From the NCBI GenBank assembly GCA_012838805.1, contig DUON01000025.1:1-51671 (forward strand): DNA of 51,671 nucleotides, read 5' to 3'. The notes beneath the pieces were generated by a model. The model did no database searches. It was not told the origin of the DNA and saw nothing but the letters and a program-made list of their open reading frames with translations. Both the position numbers and the translations under genes were made by a program. Of the stretch, positions 1-7,635 are shown in pieces. The DNA comes from Clostridiales bacterium (lineage in GTDB: Bacteria > Bacillota > Clostridia > Christensenellales > DTU072). The first letter of the stretch is position 1. Every line of letters begins with the position of its first letter.

Positions 1-322
<322 letters not shown>

Positions 323-469
323 AAGGAGTAAGAAGCGAGGAATCGCCCTTACGAATTAAGTCGAGGTTGGAAGAAATTCCAATCACTCTAACAAGCAATG
401 TTGAGAGTATAAACCTTGGACAAGTCTTTTCACTTTCTTTTTTGTCTGTTCTTTTTTAATGGAAAGACA
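323..469 (+). other. 16S downstream spacer, no gene
   Basis: Leader-like spacer after the 16S 3' end. It holds a small hairpin TTGGAA-GAAA-TTCCAA (367-382) with a GNRA-type loop and T-rich DNA. No tRNA and no 23S start are seen. It probably belongs to the precursor rRNA and its processing stems. Confidence 0.6.
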
Positions 470-506
470 AAAAACCTTTGCAAAAAAGCAGAGGTTTTTG
501 TATTTT
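470..506 (+). terminator. Terminator ending the 16S transcript
   Basis: Stem of 12 pairs (470-481 with 488-499, one G-U pair), loop of six A, followed by a T-rich tract. It stands about 150 bases after the 16S end, so this rRNA gene seems to be transcribed alone. From 507 to 665 no gene is seen. Confidence 0.75.
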
Positions 507-665
507 TATGAGTTAATTTATTTTCTTTTGGAAAAAGATAAAAGAGCCTTTACTTTTTGTCTTATAAAGCCTTAATGACAATGATAAAAAGAGATGGCGG
601 AAAAGCTTTATTTAATAAAACCTATCCTAAAAAAATGCTAAATTGATTTCAAGATAAATAAAAGG

Positions 666-1550
666 TCACGCCTCTAAGCTTATGCGGTATTGGTTGGGGG
701 TGACGCCCACAAAGCTCTTAAAGATTTTTATAAAATATCCACAGTCCTCAAACCCCACATCATAGGCTATGTCCACTATGTTTTTATTGGAATTGGCAAG
801 CAGGGACTTTGCCCTTTGCACCCTTAGGGAATTGACAAAAGAAGAGAGGTTTTGGCGGTATATTTTCTTAAAAAGCTTGCTAAAATAACTTGGGCTTATC
901 TCGCAAATCGCCGCCAAAGTTTCCAGCCTTATTTCCTTATTAAAGTTGTCGTTGATATAATCTATCGCCTTTTGTAAGATAGGCGCTTTCTTATGAGAGG
1001 CAAGCTCGGCAGGCGGTTTGGAAAAGGTCAGCTTTTCAGACGCTTCCTTAATGAAGTAATTATAAAGATAACTCACCATATCCGACAAGGACTTTATTCT
1101 GTCCAAAGTCATGCTCGGAAGCGCCTCATAAAGGCTTTTCAAAGCGCCCTCGATTTTATGCTCGTTTTGGATGTTTGTCACCCTTTCAAGCTCTCCAGCT
1201 TCGCCTTTTAAGCGGATTTGCCCCGCCATGACAGCACCTACATAAGTTCCGTTGAGTACTACGGGAATTGCAAAATCCACCAGCCCCATATGGCATATGT
1301 AAATATAAGGTCGGCTCAGCCTTGCCGCCTCAAGCCCTCCGCGGGAGTCGCATTTTTGGCAATATTCGCTCAAAACCTCGTCGCTTCTGACACGGCTGCA
1401 AAATTCGTTGCAACAGCTGTGCTTGGATACGGGACGGCCGGTAAAGTCAACAGTAATCATGGCTATGTTTGTGGCAAGGGCGACTTTGTCTTGCAGTTTT
1501 TGGAAATCTCCCGCTTCAAACAGCTTGAGCAACAAACTTCTCTCTGACAT
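666..1550 (-). CDS. AraC-family regulator with PocR sensor domain
   Basis: A 294-residue transcription factor. Residues about 10-150 look like a PocR domain, a ligand-binding fold related to PAS/GAF, with a cysteine-rich segment near 45-70 (CCNEFCSRVR, CQKCDSRGG) and the phrase GLVDFAIPV. Residues about 190-292 are an AraC double helix-turn-helix (LETLAAICEISPSYFSKLFK, then IVDIAYDVGFEDCGYFIKIF). PocR-domain regulators in other bacteria control glycerol, propanediol and related polyol genes and are thought to sense small polyols or their aldehydes. It is divergent from gldA-dhaK-dhaL, so it most likely activates that operon. A ribosome binding site (TTGGAGATAGCTT) precedes the ATG. Family call is firm; the inducer is inferred. 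Confidence 0.88.
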   Translation of the reverse strand: MSERSLLLKLFEAGDFQKLQDKVALATNIAMITVDFTGRPVSKHSCCNEFCSRVRSDEVLSEYCQKCDSRGGLEAARLSRPYIYICHMGLVDFAIPVVLNGTYVGAVMAGQIRLKGEAGELERVTNIQNEHKIEGALKSLYEALPSMTLDRIKSLSDMVSYLYNYFIKEASEKLTFSKPPAELASHKKAPILQKAIDYINDNFNKEIRLETLAAICEISPSYFSKLFKKIYRQNLSSFVNSLRVQRAKSLLANSNKNIVDIAYDVGFEDCGYFIKIFKSFVGVTPNQYRISLEA

Positions 1551-1700
1551 AAGCTATCTCCAAATGGAAATTTGTTTTTATTTTACCTTATGTTCTTTGG
1601 CTTATAATATCAAAAGACAAGAGGCGTAAGTCAAAAAATAGGGATAAATAAAGCAAGATTTTCAGCAAAAATACCGCCAATTTTGTCTTTTTTTATTAGG

Positions 1701-1716
1701 TGTGCCAAAAGGTACA
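1701..1716. promoter_or_regulatory. Imperfect inverted repeat, possible operator
   Basis: TGTGCC-AAAA-GGTACA lies in the divergent region between the PocR/AraC gene and gldA, about 60 bases upstream of the gldA -10 box. Five of six arm positions pair. A TTTTGTC word occurs on each side of it (1681-1687 and 1742-1748). AraC-type proteins often use direct repeats, so either could be the binding site. Assignment is inference. Confidence 0.35.
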
Positions 1717-1773
1717 ACAAAATAATACCATAAATTAGCAGTTTTGTCCAATGATTTTTATTTTCTAATCGTT

Positions 1774-1779
1774 TATAAT
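1774..1779 (+). promoter_or_regulatory. -10 box of the gldA-dhaKL promoter
   Basis: A perfect TATAAT about 40 bases before the gldA start. No good -35 hexamer stands 16-18 bases upstream, as expected for a promoter that depends on an activator such as the adjacent AraC-type protein. Confidence 0.5.
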
Positions 1780-1819
1780 ATATATTAAACTATATCATAA
1801 TAAAAAGGAGATATTATTT

Positions 1820-2956
1820 ATGAGAAAAGCTTTTATATGTCCCGGAAAATATGTTCAGGGCGAGGATGAATTATTAAATCTTGGATTTTTTGTTTCCACA
1901 TACGGAAAATCGGCTTTGTTAATAGCACACAAGGACGATGTAGCGAGAGTCAAAAAACAGCTTGACGAGACTGCAAAGAACTACCAAATCGAATTTGTAG
2001 AAAGCAATTTTGGGGGAGAGTGCTCCAGACAAGAGATTGCCAGACTTCAGGCGTTAGCTAAAGAGAACAAGTGCGCCTGCACAATCGGACTGGGCGGCGG
2101 AAAGGCTATCGATACCGCCAAGTGCGTTGCGGAGGGAGAGAACCTGATTATCGTTCCCACCATAGCGGCGACCGACGCGCCCACAAGCCATTCGGCTGTT
2201 ATTTATACCGAAGACGGCGCTTTTGAGGACTATGCGTATTTCAAGAACAGCCCCAGCGTGGTTCTTATTGATACAAAAGTTATTGCAAAGGCTCCTACGA
2301 GGTTTTTGGTTTCTGGAATGGGCGACGCCTTGAGCACATACTTTGAGGCGCGTGCCACACAAATGGCTTATGGCAAAGTCAACGCCGGACTTCCCTGCGG
2401 AGTCACCGCCGGCAAGACCAAACCCGTGGTTGGCACAAAGACGGCTATGGCGCTTGCAACACTTTGCTATGAGACGCTTCTTGAAGAAGGCGCAAAGGCA
2501 AAAGCCGCCAACGACGCCAAAATGGTCAGCCCCGCACTTGAAAATATCATAGAAGCCAATATACTTCTTTCGGGTCTTGGCTTTGAATCGGGCGGACTTG
2601 CCGCAGCTCACGCTATCCACAACGGCTTGACTGTGCTTCCCGGCGCCCACAAGATGTATCATGGCGAAAAAGTAGCCTTTGGAACGCTTGTTCAGCTTGT
2701 TTTGGAAAACGCTCCTGAAGAAGAGATTTATGAAGTCATTGACTTTTGTCTTTCGGTAGGTCTTCCAGTATGTCTTGAGGATATCGGCGTGGACAGCATA
2801 TCCGAAGAAGAGCTTAAGGAAGTAAGTGAGAAATCTTGTCTTCCCGAAGAATCCATTCACAATATGCCCTTCCCCGTAAAACCCGAGGATGTCGCCGCCG
2901 CTATAATGATAGCTGATAGAATCGGTCGTGAAGCTAAGGGCGGATGCTGCTGTTAA
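1820..2956 (+). CDS. gldA: Glycerol dehydrogenase
   Basis: NAD-dependent, metal-containing dehydrogenase of the iron-containing ADH/GldA superfamily that oxidises glycerol to dihydroxyacetone. At 378 residues it is a little longer than the usual 365. Seen: NAD-binding GLGGGKAIDTAK (90-101), and metal ligands by position with known GldA: Asp169 in GMGDA, His264 in AAAHAIHNG and His281 in MYHGEKVAFG. The ATG follows a good AAAAAGGAGATA site. It ends in three cysteines, which is unusual. It heads the operon with dhaK and dhaL, so DHA made here can be phosphorylated. Some GldA proteins also act on other vicinal diols such as tetritols. Confidence 0.93.
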   Translation: MRKAFICPGKYVQGEDELLNLGFFVSTYGKSALLIAHKDDVARVKKQLDETAKNYQIEFVESNFGGECSRQEIARLQALAKENKCACTIGLGGGKAIDTAKCVAEGENLIIVPTIAATDAPTSHSAVIYTEDGAFEDYAYFKNSPSVVLIDTKVIAKAPTRFLVSGMGDALSTYFEARATQMAYGKVNAGLPCGVTAGKTKPVVGTKTAMALATLCYETLLEEGAKAKAANDAKMVSPALENIIEANILLSGLGFESGGLAAAHAIHNGLTVLPGAHKMYHGEKVAFGTLVQLVLENAPEEEIYEVIDFCLSVGLPVCLEDIGVDSISEEELKEVSEKSCLPEESIHNMPFPVKPEDVAAAIMIADRIGREAKGGCCC

Positions 2957-2973
2957 AAACTTTAGCCAAAAAG

Positions 2974-3004
2974 AGAACTGAGAGGCTTTTGACCTCTCAG
3001 TTCT
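2974..3004 (+). other. Perfect hairpin between gldA and dhaK
   Basis: A 12-bp perfect stem (AGAACTGAGAGG with CCTCTCAGTTCT) and a 7-base loop, without a T-run after it. It is not a standard intrinsic terminator. It may stabilise the 3' end of gldA mRNA or set the ratio of gldA to dhaK. Confidence 0.6.
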
Positions 3005-3033
3005 AAGATATTAATAGAAAGGAGAGGATGTAT

Positions 3034-4020
3034 ATGAAAAAGATAATTAATACACCTGAAAATGTGGTTATTGAGATGTGCAAAGGCATAGCCAAAGCTC
3101 ATCCCGAAGTGGAGTTCATAGAAAAATTTAAGGTTATTAAGAAAAAAGAAATAGACCAGAACAAGGTTACGCTGATATCCGGCGGCGGAAGCGGACATGA
3201 GCCCGCCCATGCAGGCTTTGTGGGAAAGGGAATGCTGGACGCCGCTGTATGCGGAGATGTATTCGCTTCTCCCAGCATAAAGCAAGTATACACCGCTATT
3301 GGCAAGACAGAGTCCAAAAAGGGAACCTTGCTTATTGTCAAGAACTATTCCGGCGACTGCATGAACTTTAATGAGGCGGCTGAGCTTGCCAGAGAGGACG
3401 ATATAGAGATCGAAGCCGTCTATGTCAACGACGATATCGCCGTTAAGGACAGCCTTTATACCGTAGGAAGAAGAGGCGTCGCGGGCACAATATTTGTGCA
3501 TAAAATTGCCGGTGCCGCAGCAGAGGCGGGAAAGAGCCTTGCCGAAGTTAAGGCGGTGGCGGAAAAGACCATAAACAATGTCAGAAGCATAGGTTTCGCT
3601 CTCACATCTTGCACAGTTCCCGCACAGGGCACTCCCACTTTTGAGCTTGGCGAAGACGAAATGGAATACGGCGTGGGAATACATGGCGAACCCGGCAGAC
3701 AGAGAATGAAGATAAAGAGCGCTGACGAGCTTGCCAAGACCATGGTGGGTCAGATTGACGAAGAGCTGGAGTTAAAGGACCAAGAGCTTGCCGTTATTAT
3801 CAATGGCTTTGGCGGAACACCGCTTCAAGAGCTGTATTTATTAAATAATTCAGTATCCAACGAGATTGAGCAAAAAGGCGGAAAGATCTATAAGACCTTG
3901 GTAGGCAACTTTATGACCTCATTGGATATGGCGGGCGCGTCGGTCACTATCCTAAAACTTGACGACGAGCTCAAAGGCTATCTTGACGCTGAGGCGAAGA
4001 CTCCCGCGTTGAAGATATAG
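3034..4020 (+). CDS. dhaK: Dihydroxyacetone kinase, DHA-binding subunit DhaK
   Basis: Binds dihydroxyacetone covalently and presents it for phosphorylation to DHA-phosphate. Over 328 residues the family marks are clear: GGGSGHEPAHAGFVGKGM (50-67), GDVFASPS, NYSGDCMNF with Asp108, and GIHGEPGR with His217, the residue that forms the hemiaminal with substrate. An ATG at 3028 is in frame, but the ribosome binding site GGAGAGG would almost touch it. The ATG at 3034 has correct spacing and gives the usual MKKIIN start. dhaL follows after 9 bases. No dhaM lies in the window, so the phosphate donor (PTS or ATP) cannot be decided. DhaK relatives acting on erythrulose are known. Confidence 0.93.
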   Translation: MKKIINTPENVVIEMCKGIAKAHPEVEFIEKFKVIKKKEIDQNKVTLISGGGSGHEPAHAGFVGKGMLDAAVCGDVFASPSIKQVYTAIGKTESKKGTLLIVKNYSGDCMNFNEAAELAREDDIEIEAVYVNDDIAVKDSLYTVGRRGVAGTIFVHKIAGAAAEAGKSLAEVKAVAEKTINNVRSIGFALTSCTVPAQGTPTFELGEDEMEYGVGIHGEPGRQRMKIKSADELAKTMVGQIDEELELKDQELAVIINGFGGTPLQELYLLNNSVSNEIEQKGGKIYKTLVGNFMTSLDMAGASVTILKLDDELKGYLDAEAKTPALKI

Positions 4021-4029
4021 GAGGCGGTT

Positions 4030-4683
4030 ATGGACAAAATAACAACAAAGGATATGGCGAATATTATCGACATAATGGCGGATATCATAATAGAAAATGA
4101 AGTCCATTTTTGCAAAATGGACTCCGCTGCCGGCGACGGCGACTTTGGAATGAGTCTTGCCAAGGGCTTTAAGCAGCTTAAAAAAGATTGGGACGAGCTG
4201 GACTTTGACGATATAGGTGCTTTTTTGAAAAGCTGCAGTATGGTTATTATGGAATACTGCGGCGGAGCCAGCGGACCTATTTGGGGTTCGGGCTTTAGAG
4301 GCGCCGCCAAATCAGCCAAAGGCAAGGAAGAAATCGGGCTTAGCGAGCTTGCCGAAATGATGCAAGCGGCGGTGGAGAGCATCCAAAAGACTGGCGAGAG
4401 ATCTTTTGGCGTGGGTGCTAAGGTAGGAGACAAGACCCTTATCGACGCTCTTGCCCCTGCGGCGGACAGCTTGACGGCAAGCGCTGAGGCGGGAGAAGAA
4501 TTATTACCCGCTATGAAAAAAGCCGCCCAAGCAGCCGTCCAAGGAGCGGAAAAGACCAAGGAAATCCCCGCAAGGCTGGGAAGAGCGGGCACGGTAGGCG
4601 ACAGGAGCATAGGTCATCCCGATGCTGGAGCGTACGGCGTGGGAGTCATTTTTACGGGAATTGTGGAAAGGCTCTCAAAATAG
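4030..4683 (+). CDS. dhaL: Dihydroxyacetone kinase, ADP/ATP-binding subunit DhaL
   Basis: Nucleotide-binding partner of DhaK. In PTS-type systems it holds ADP permanently and is rephosphorylated by DhaM; in ATP-type systems it uses ATP. The 217-residue protein has the Mg-binding set Asp31, Asp36 and Asp38 in AAGDGDFG, the glycine loop GGASGPIWGSGF (about 78-89), GAKVGDKTLIDAL and the C-terminal GRAGTVGDRSIGHPDAGA. The start has GGAGG seven bases upstream and sits 9 bases after dhaK, so it should be translated from the same mRNA. Confidence 0.92.
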   Translation: MDKITTKDMANIIDIMADIIIENEVHFCKMDSAAGDGDFGMSLAKGFKQLKKDWDELDFDDIGAFLKSCSMVIMEYCGGASGPIWGSGFRGAAKSAKGKEEIGLSELAEMMQAAVESIQKTGERSFGVGAKVGDKTLIDALAPAADSLTASAEAGEELLPAMKKAAQAAVQGAEKTKEIPARLGRAGTVGDRSIGHPDAGAYGVGVIFTGIVERLSK

Positions 4684-4712
4684 ATTTATGATTTGAAAGT
4701 TAGATTCATATA

Positions 4713-4741
4713 GGAGCTGTCTCAAGATTTGGGACAGCTCC
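4713..4741 (+). terminator. Hairpin after dhaL
   Basis: Strong stem GGAGCTGTCTC / GGGACAGCTCC with loop AAGATTT, 30 bases after the dhaL stop. The following DNA is not a clean T-run, so termination may be partial; a better terminator stands at 4884. Confidence 0.55.
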
Positions 4742-4782
4742 CACTATATTGTGTACTTAATAGTCTTTCTAAAAATCATGAA

Positions 4783-4884
4783 CTAAAAGCCATACTTATA
4801 AAAAAGCATGAGAAAAGGTATGTTTTGGTTGTGCCTTGACTCAAAAGTCTAAAAGCCATACTTATAAAAAAGCATGAGAAAAGG
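4783..4884. repeat. 36-bp direct repeat, period 66
   Basis: Two identical 36-base copies, 4783-4818 and 4849-4884, each starting CTAAAAGCCATACTTATAAA and ending GAGAAAAGG. Only the first 36 of 66 bases are repeated; the following bases differ. It looks like a partial tandem duplication in non-coding DNA. The second copy runs straight into the terminator. Confidence 0.9.
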
Positions 4885-4907
4885 GCAAGCTTTGCTTGTC
4901 TTTTTTT
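4884..4907 (+). terminator. Rho-independent terminator
   Basis: Stem GGCAAGC / GCTTGTC (one G-T pair), loop TTT, then seven T. Oriented to end + strand transcripts that read through from dhaL. Confidence 0.75.
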
Positions 4908-4917
4908 ATGAAAGCAT

Positions 4918-5254
4918 TTAGTTATTAAGGTTTATCTTTATTAGGACTGGCTGTAAACACCTGTTTTGTTCAGATAATCCTGAAAATGCATATCTACCGA
5001 CGACTGAGTAGTAATTTTCAGAATACCTATTGTCTGTTTTTATTGTCGCTTTGGCTGAATATTTCCGCGTATATTGGAATTGCGTATCTATAATATTTGT
5101 AATCACTGTTATTAAACCTTATTTCATAGTTTATTGTTAAACAATATGGACCGTAACAATATACATACTCTTGATTATTCTTTACCAAATTATTGATATC
5201 CATGTCGTGATGTTCTTCAATGACTTCGGAAGTGCTGATGTCTGTTAAGCTCAA
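4918..5254 (-). pseudogene. Broken ORF of unknown function
   Basis: Two overlapping minus-strand frames read as parts of one Tyr/Asn-rich protein. The upstream frame (5027-5254, TTG start) ends at a stop just after SQSDNKNRQ; the other continues with TDNRYSENYYSVVGRY and ends at 4918. One base lost near the A-run around 5045-5050 would join them into about 115 residues with a beta-rich look. There is no ribosome binding site, and the 5' side butts against the terminator of tRNA-Val. I recognise no family. It may be the remains of an inserted element or cell-surface gene, or a chance ORF. Confidence 0.35.
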
Positions 5255-5260
5255 AGAATT

Positions 5261-5291
5261 AAAAAAATCCGCTTCCTAAAAGAAAGCGGAT
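5261..5291 (-). terminator. Terminator of tRNA-Val
   Basis: Read on the minus strand: ATCCGCTT, loop, AAGCGGAT, then seven T. It stands five bases after the tRNA CCA end. Its stem belongs to the TTCCGCTTCC hairpin family found at several gene ends in this window. Confidence 0.85.
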
Positions 5292-5295
5292 ATAT

Positions 5296-5371
5296 TGGTG
5301 GACAATAACGGGCTCGAACCGCTGACTTCCTCCACGTCAAGAAGGCACTCTACCAGCTGAGTTAATTGTCC
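5296..5371 (-). tRNA. tRNA-Val (anticodon GAC)
   Basis: Cloverleaf folded by eye: acceptor GGACAAT/ATTGTCC, D stem ACTC/GAGT, anticodon stem CCTTC/GGAGG with loop TTGACGT, T arm AGCGG-TTCGAGC-CCGTT, discriminator A and an encoded CCA. Anticodon GAC (positions 34-36) reads GUC and, by wobble, GUU. It has its own promoter and terminator. Confidence 0.95.
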
Positions 5372-5384
5372 ATTAGCAATAATT

Positions 5385-5413
5385 ATAATAACAAAAACTA
5401 AATAAATTGTAAA
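5385..5413 (-). promoter_or_regulatory. Promoter of tRNA-Val
   Basis: On the minus strand TTTACA, 17 bases, TATTAT; the -10 box ends 13 bases before the tRNA 5' end. The spacer and surroundings are AT-rich, as usual for stable RNA promoters. Confidence 0.7.
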
Positions 5414-5619
5414 GCGTTCGCCATGTTTTTTTTATGAACACGCACTAACAAATTCTTTTGCAAAGACAAAATCTCTTTGTTATTGTTACTGACAAGCTTT
5501 TAATAATGTTTTGATATGGATTATTTTTTTGTGACAAAAAGGCTTCCTTTCGATGCGGAACATTCTATTAAGAAAATCATAGAATACATTGTAAAGAATT
5601 TTATTGCGAGGTAACGAAT

Positions 5620-6051
5620 ATGTATAGAATTTCAAGGTATGGTGTCACGGATTTTGGACCTGAGCCTTTTGTGACAAACATTCAAAGAGCCGCAATACAT
5701 AATACAAACTTCAGAACGGCTCTTTGGACTGGCAAGTACTTGCAGCTGACCTTAATGAGCATTCCTGTCGGCGGAGAAATAGGACTGGAAGCTCATTCCG
5801 ACTTGGACCAATTCTTGCGATTGGAGATGGGACGGGGGTTGGTGAAAATGGGCGCATCGAGCGACAAGCTGAACTATCAAGCCAATGTGTCCAGCGGTTA
5901 TGTGGTGTTTATACCCGCAGGGACTTATCATAATCTTATCAATGTGGGCTCAACCCCTATAAAGCTGTATTCAATCTATGCCCCGCCCCAGCACCCCAGA
6001 GGCACGGTGCACCAAACAAAACAAATCGCTGATCAGGCGGAAGAGCATTAG
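5620..6051 (+). CDS. Cupin-domain protein
   Basis: A 143-residue single-domain cupin (double-stranded beta barrel). Residues about 45-115 carry both cupin motifs in reduced form: IGLEAHSDLDQFLRLEMGRG (motif 1, metal ligands His and probably Asp/Glu) and GYVVFIPAGTYHNLINVG (motif 2 with PAGTYH and its His). Such small cupins bind a metal and a sugar, polyol or other small ligand; the real substrate cannot be read from the sequence. The start has GAGGTAA about nine bases upstream. It is monocistronic, followed by a hairpin. A 7-bp inverted repeat ATTCTAT/ATAGAAT (5562-5585) lies in its leader and may be regulatory. Confidence 0.8.
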   Translation: MYRISRYGVTDFGPEPFVTNIQRAAIHNTNFRTALWTGKYLQLTLMSIPVGGEIGLEAHSDLDQFLRLEMGRGLVKMGASSDKLNYQANVSSGYVVFIPAGTYHNLINVGSTPIKLYSIYAPPQHPRGTVHQTKQIADQAEEH

Positions 6052-6056
6052 ACAAA

Positions 6057-6081
6057 GTTCCGCTTCTATTGGAGGCGGAAC
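6057..6081 (+). repeat. TTCCGCTTCC-type hairpin after the cupin gene
   Basis: GTTCCGCTTC, five-base loop, GAGGCGGAAC: a 10-bp stem with one G-T pair, six bases after the stop. It can act as a 3' mRNA hairpin or weak terminator. It is a member of the dispersed family also at 5261, 6128, 28315 and 31770. Confidence 0.7.
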
Positions 6082-6127
6082 ATAGTTTAATTTATAAATA
6101 AACATAGAATTAGTATCTTATTGTCTA

Positions 6128-6160
6128 ACAAAGACCGCTTCCGACGGAAGCGGACTTTGT
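6128..6160 (-). terminator. Hairpin closing aspS, dispersed family member
   Basis: A 15-bp arm pair with one A-A mismatch around the loop GAC; the core is CCGCTTCC/GGAAGCGG. It starts four bases after the aspS stop. No long T-run follows, so it may terminate poorly or serve as a transcript end in both directions. Confidence 0.6.
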
Positions 6161-6164
6161 TGAT

Positions 6165-7487
6165 TTAAGGAAACAGTCTGTTCGGACCTCTGAATAGGAA
6201 AGTGGATTCTTTTATGCTGGGAAGCCCAAGCAGTTTCATAAGGAATCTGGAAAGCCCAAAGCCCAAGCCGCCGTGCGGAGGGCAGCCGTATTTGAAAAAG
6301 TCCAAATAAAATTGCACGCCGTCCACGCTCATTCCGCTTTCCTCAACCTGCTTTTTCAATATTTCATAGCGGTGTTCTCTCTGCGCGCCCGTTGTCAGCT
6401 CCAAACCTTTCCATAAAAGGTCAAAGCTCATGGTGAGATTCCGGTCGTCTTTATGCCTCATATGATAAAAAGGTCTTGCAGCCACGGGATAGTCTATGAC
6501 AAATATAAAGTCGCTGTTGTGTTTTTTCTTCGCCCATTCGCAAAGAAGCCTTTCGCCCTCGGGGTCAAGGTCGCCCTTTTTCTTTTTGGGGACTTGATAG
6601 CCCATTTCCGTCTCCAGCACCTTGATAGCGTCGCTTAAAGCGATTCTTGGAAAAGCGCCTTCGGGGATATGGATATCTTCGCCAAAGACCTCTTTAATCT
6701 CTTTGCCGTGCTTTTCCTTAATCTTTTGCATAAAATATTTTATCCACTTCTCTTCTTCGTCCATGACCTCGTGGTGGCTTTTTGTCCAAGAAATCTCCAT
6801 ATCTATGGATACGAACTCGGTGGCGTGTCGGGATGTAAAGGAAGGCTCTGCTCTGAATACCGACCCTATCTCAAACACCTTGTCAAAGCCTGCGGACATC
6901 GCCATTTGTTTATAAAATTGCGGGGACTGGGCAAGGTAAGCCTTGGTATCAAAATATTCCATGCAAAAAACTTCGCTGCCCGATTCGGTGGCGTTGCCGG
7001 TAAGCTTGGGGGAGTGAAGCTCTATATAGCCGTTTTGTACCCAAAACTCCCTCATCGCCATTTCCGCAGTGGTCTGAACTTGGAAGATAAGCAGGCGGTC
7101 GGGCTTTCTCAAATCTAAATAACGCCAGTCAAGGCGGTGGTCCAAGCTGACATCCTCGGTATTTCCCACTACATCAAGAGGTAAAAGCGGTTCAGCAAGG
7201 TTTTCTATCTCAAAGCTCTCCACAAAGATTTCCTTTTGACCCAGTTTGACATTGGGTGCTTTGACAAGTACGCCCGTCACAGTAACGCAGGATTCCAAAG
7301 AACACTTGGAGATGTTTCTTGTGGTCTCGTCGTCCTTTTTCATGTTGGTCAATTGGATTTTACCGCTATGGTCCCTAAGCACCAAAAACTGCATCTTCTT
7401 TTGGTCCCTTATGGTCTCCACCCAGCCTTTTACGGTGACTTGTTTGTCAAAATAGTTGTCAATGTCTTTTATCAAAATTCTGTCCAT
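6165..7487 (-). CDS. aspS: Aspartyl-tRNA synthetase, archaeal (non-discriminating) type
   Basis: Class IIb synthetase, 440 residues, clearly shorter than the usual bacterial AspRS of about 590 because it lacks the GAD insertion. N-terminal OB anticodon-binding domain (1-105), then the catalytic core with motif 1 in the HSPKL region, motif 2 FRAEPSFTSRHATEF and motif 3 GFGLSRFLMKLLG. TTGAQREHRYE and KYGCPPHGG match archaeal AspRS rather than AsnRS. In some clostridia such a second AspRS charges tRNA-Asn with Asp for later amidation by GatCAB. I chose the ATG at 7487, since AGAGGT lies seven bases upstream; an in-frame earlier ATG lacks one. The C-terminus RGPNRLFP differs from the usual RDP/RDR form. 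An AsnRS role is less likely. Confidence 0.82.
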   Translation of the reverse strand: MDRILIKDIDNYFDKQVTVKGWVETIRDQKKMQFLVLRDHSGKIQLTNMKKDDETTRNISKCSLESCVTVTGVLVKAPNVKLGQKEIFVESFEIENLAEPLLPLDVVGNTEDVSLDHRLDWRYLDLRKPDRLLIFQVQTTAEMAMREFWVQNGYIELHSPKLTGNATESGSEVFCMEYFDTKAYLAQSPQFYKQMAMSAGFDKVFEIGSVFRAEPSFTSRHATEFVSIDMEISWTKSHHEVMDEEEKWIKYFMQKIKEKHGKEIKEVFGEDIHIPEGAFPRIALSDAIKVLETEMGYQVPKKKKGDLDPEGERLLCEWAKKKHNSDFIFVIDYPVAARPFYHMRHKDDRNLTMSFDLLWKGLELTTGAQREHRYEILKKQVEESGMSVDGVQFYLDFFKYGCPPHGGLGFGLSRFLMKLLGLPSIKESTFLFRGPNRLFP

Positions 7488-7532
7488 AAATACCTCTTTT
7501 ACCGTTTGTTTTATTATGGTTATATAAGATAA

Positions 7533-7561
7533 ACTATATAACAAAGAGGTATGATTGTCAA
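7533..7561 (-). promoter_or_regulatory. Promoter of aspS
   Basis: Minus strand TTGACA, 17 bases, TATAGT. The predicted leader is about 40 bases and carries the AGAGGT site. The words ATACCTCTTT (7490-7499) and AAAGAGGTAT (7543-7552) form an inverted repeat that spans leader and promoter spacer. Confidence 0.8.
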
Positions 7562-7598
7562 ATAAATCAAAAAAGATTGTTATAAAAGAACAGATTGT

Positions 7599-7627
7599 TT
7601 GTCAAGGCGAAAGGTATATGGTATACT
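7599..7627 (+). promoter_or_regulatory. Promoter of ecfA1, start of a leaderless mRNA
   Basis: TTGTCA, 17 bases, TATACT. Only eight bases separate the -10 box from the ecfA1 ATG and there is no ribosome binding site between them, so the transcript should begin at or next to the ATG. Confidence 0.75.
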
Positions 7628-7635
7628 GATTTGCA

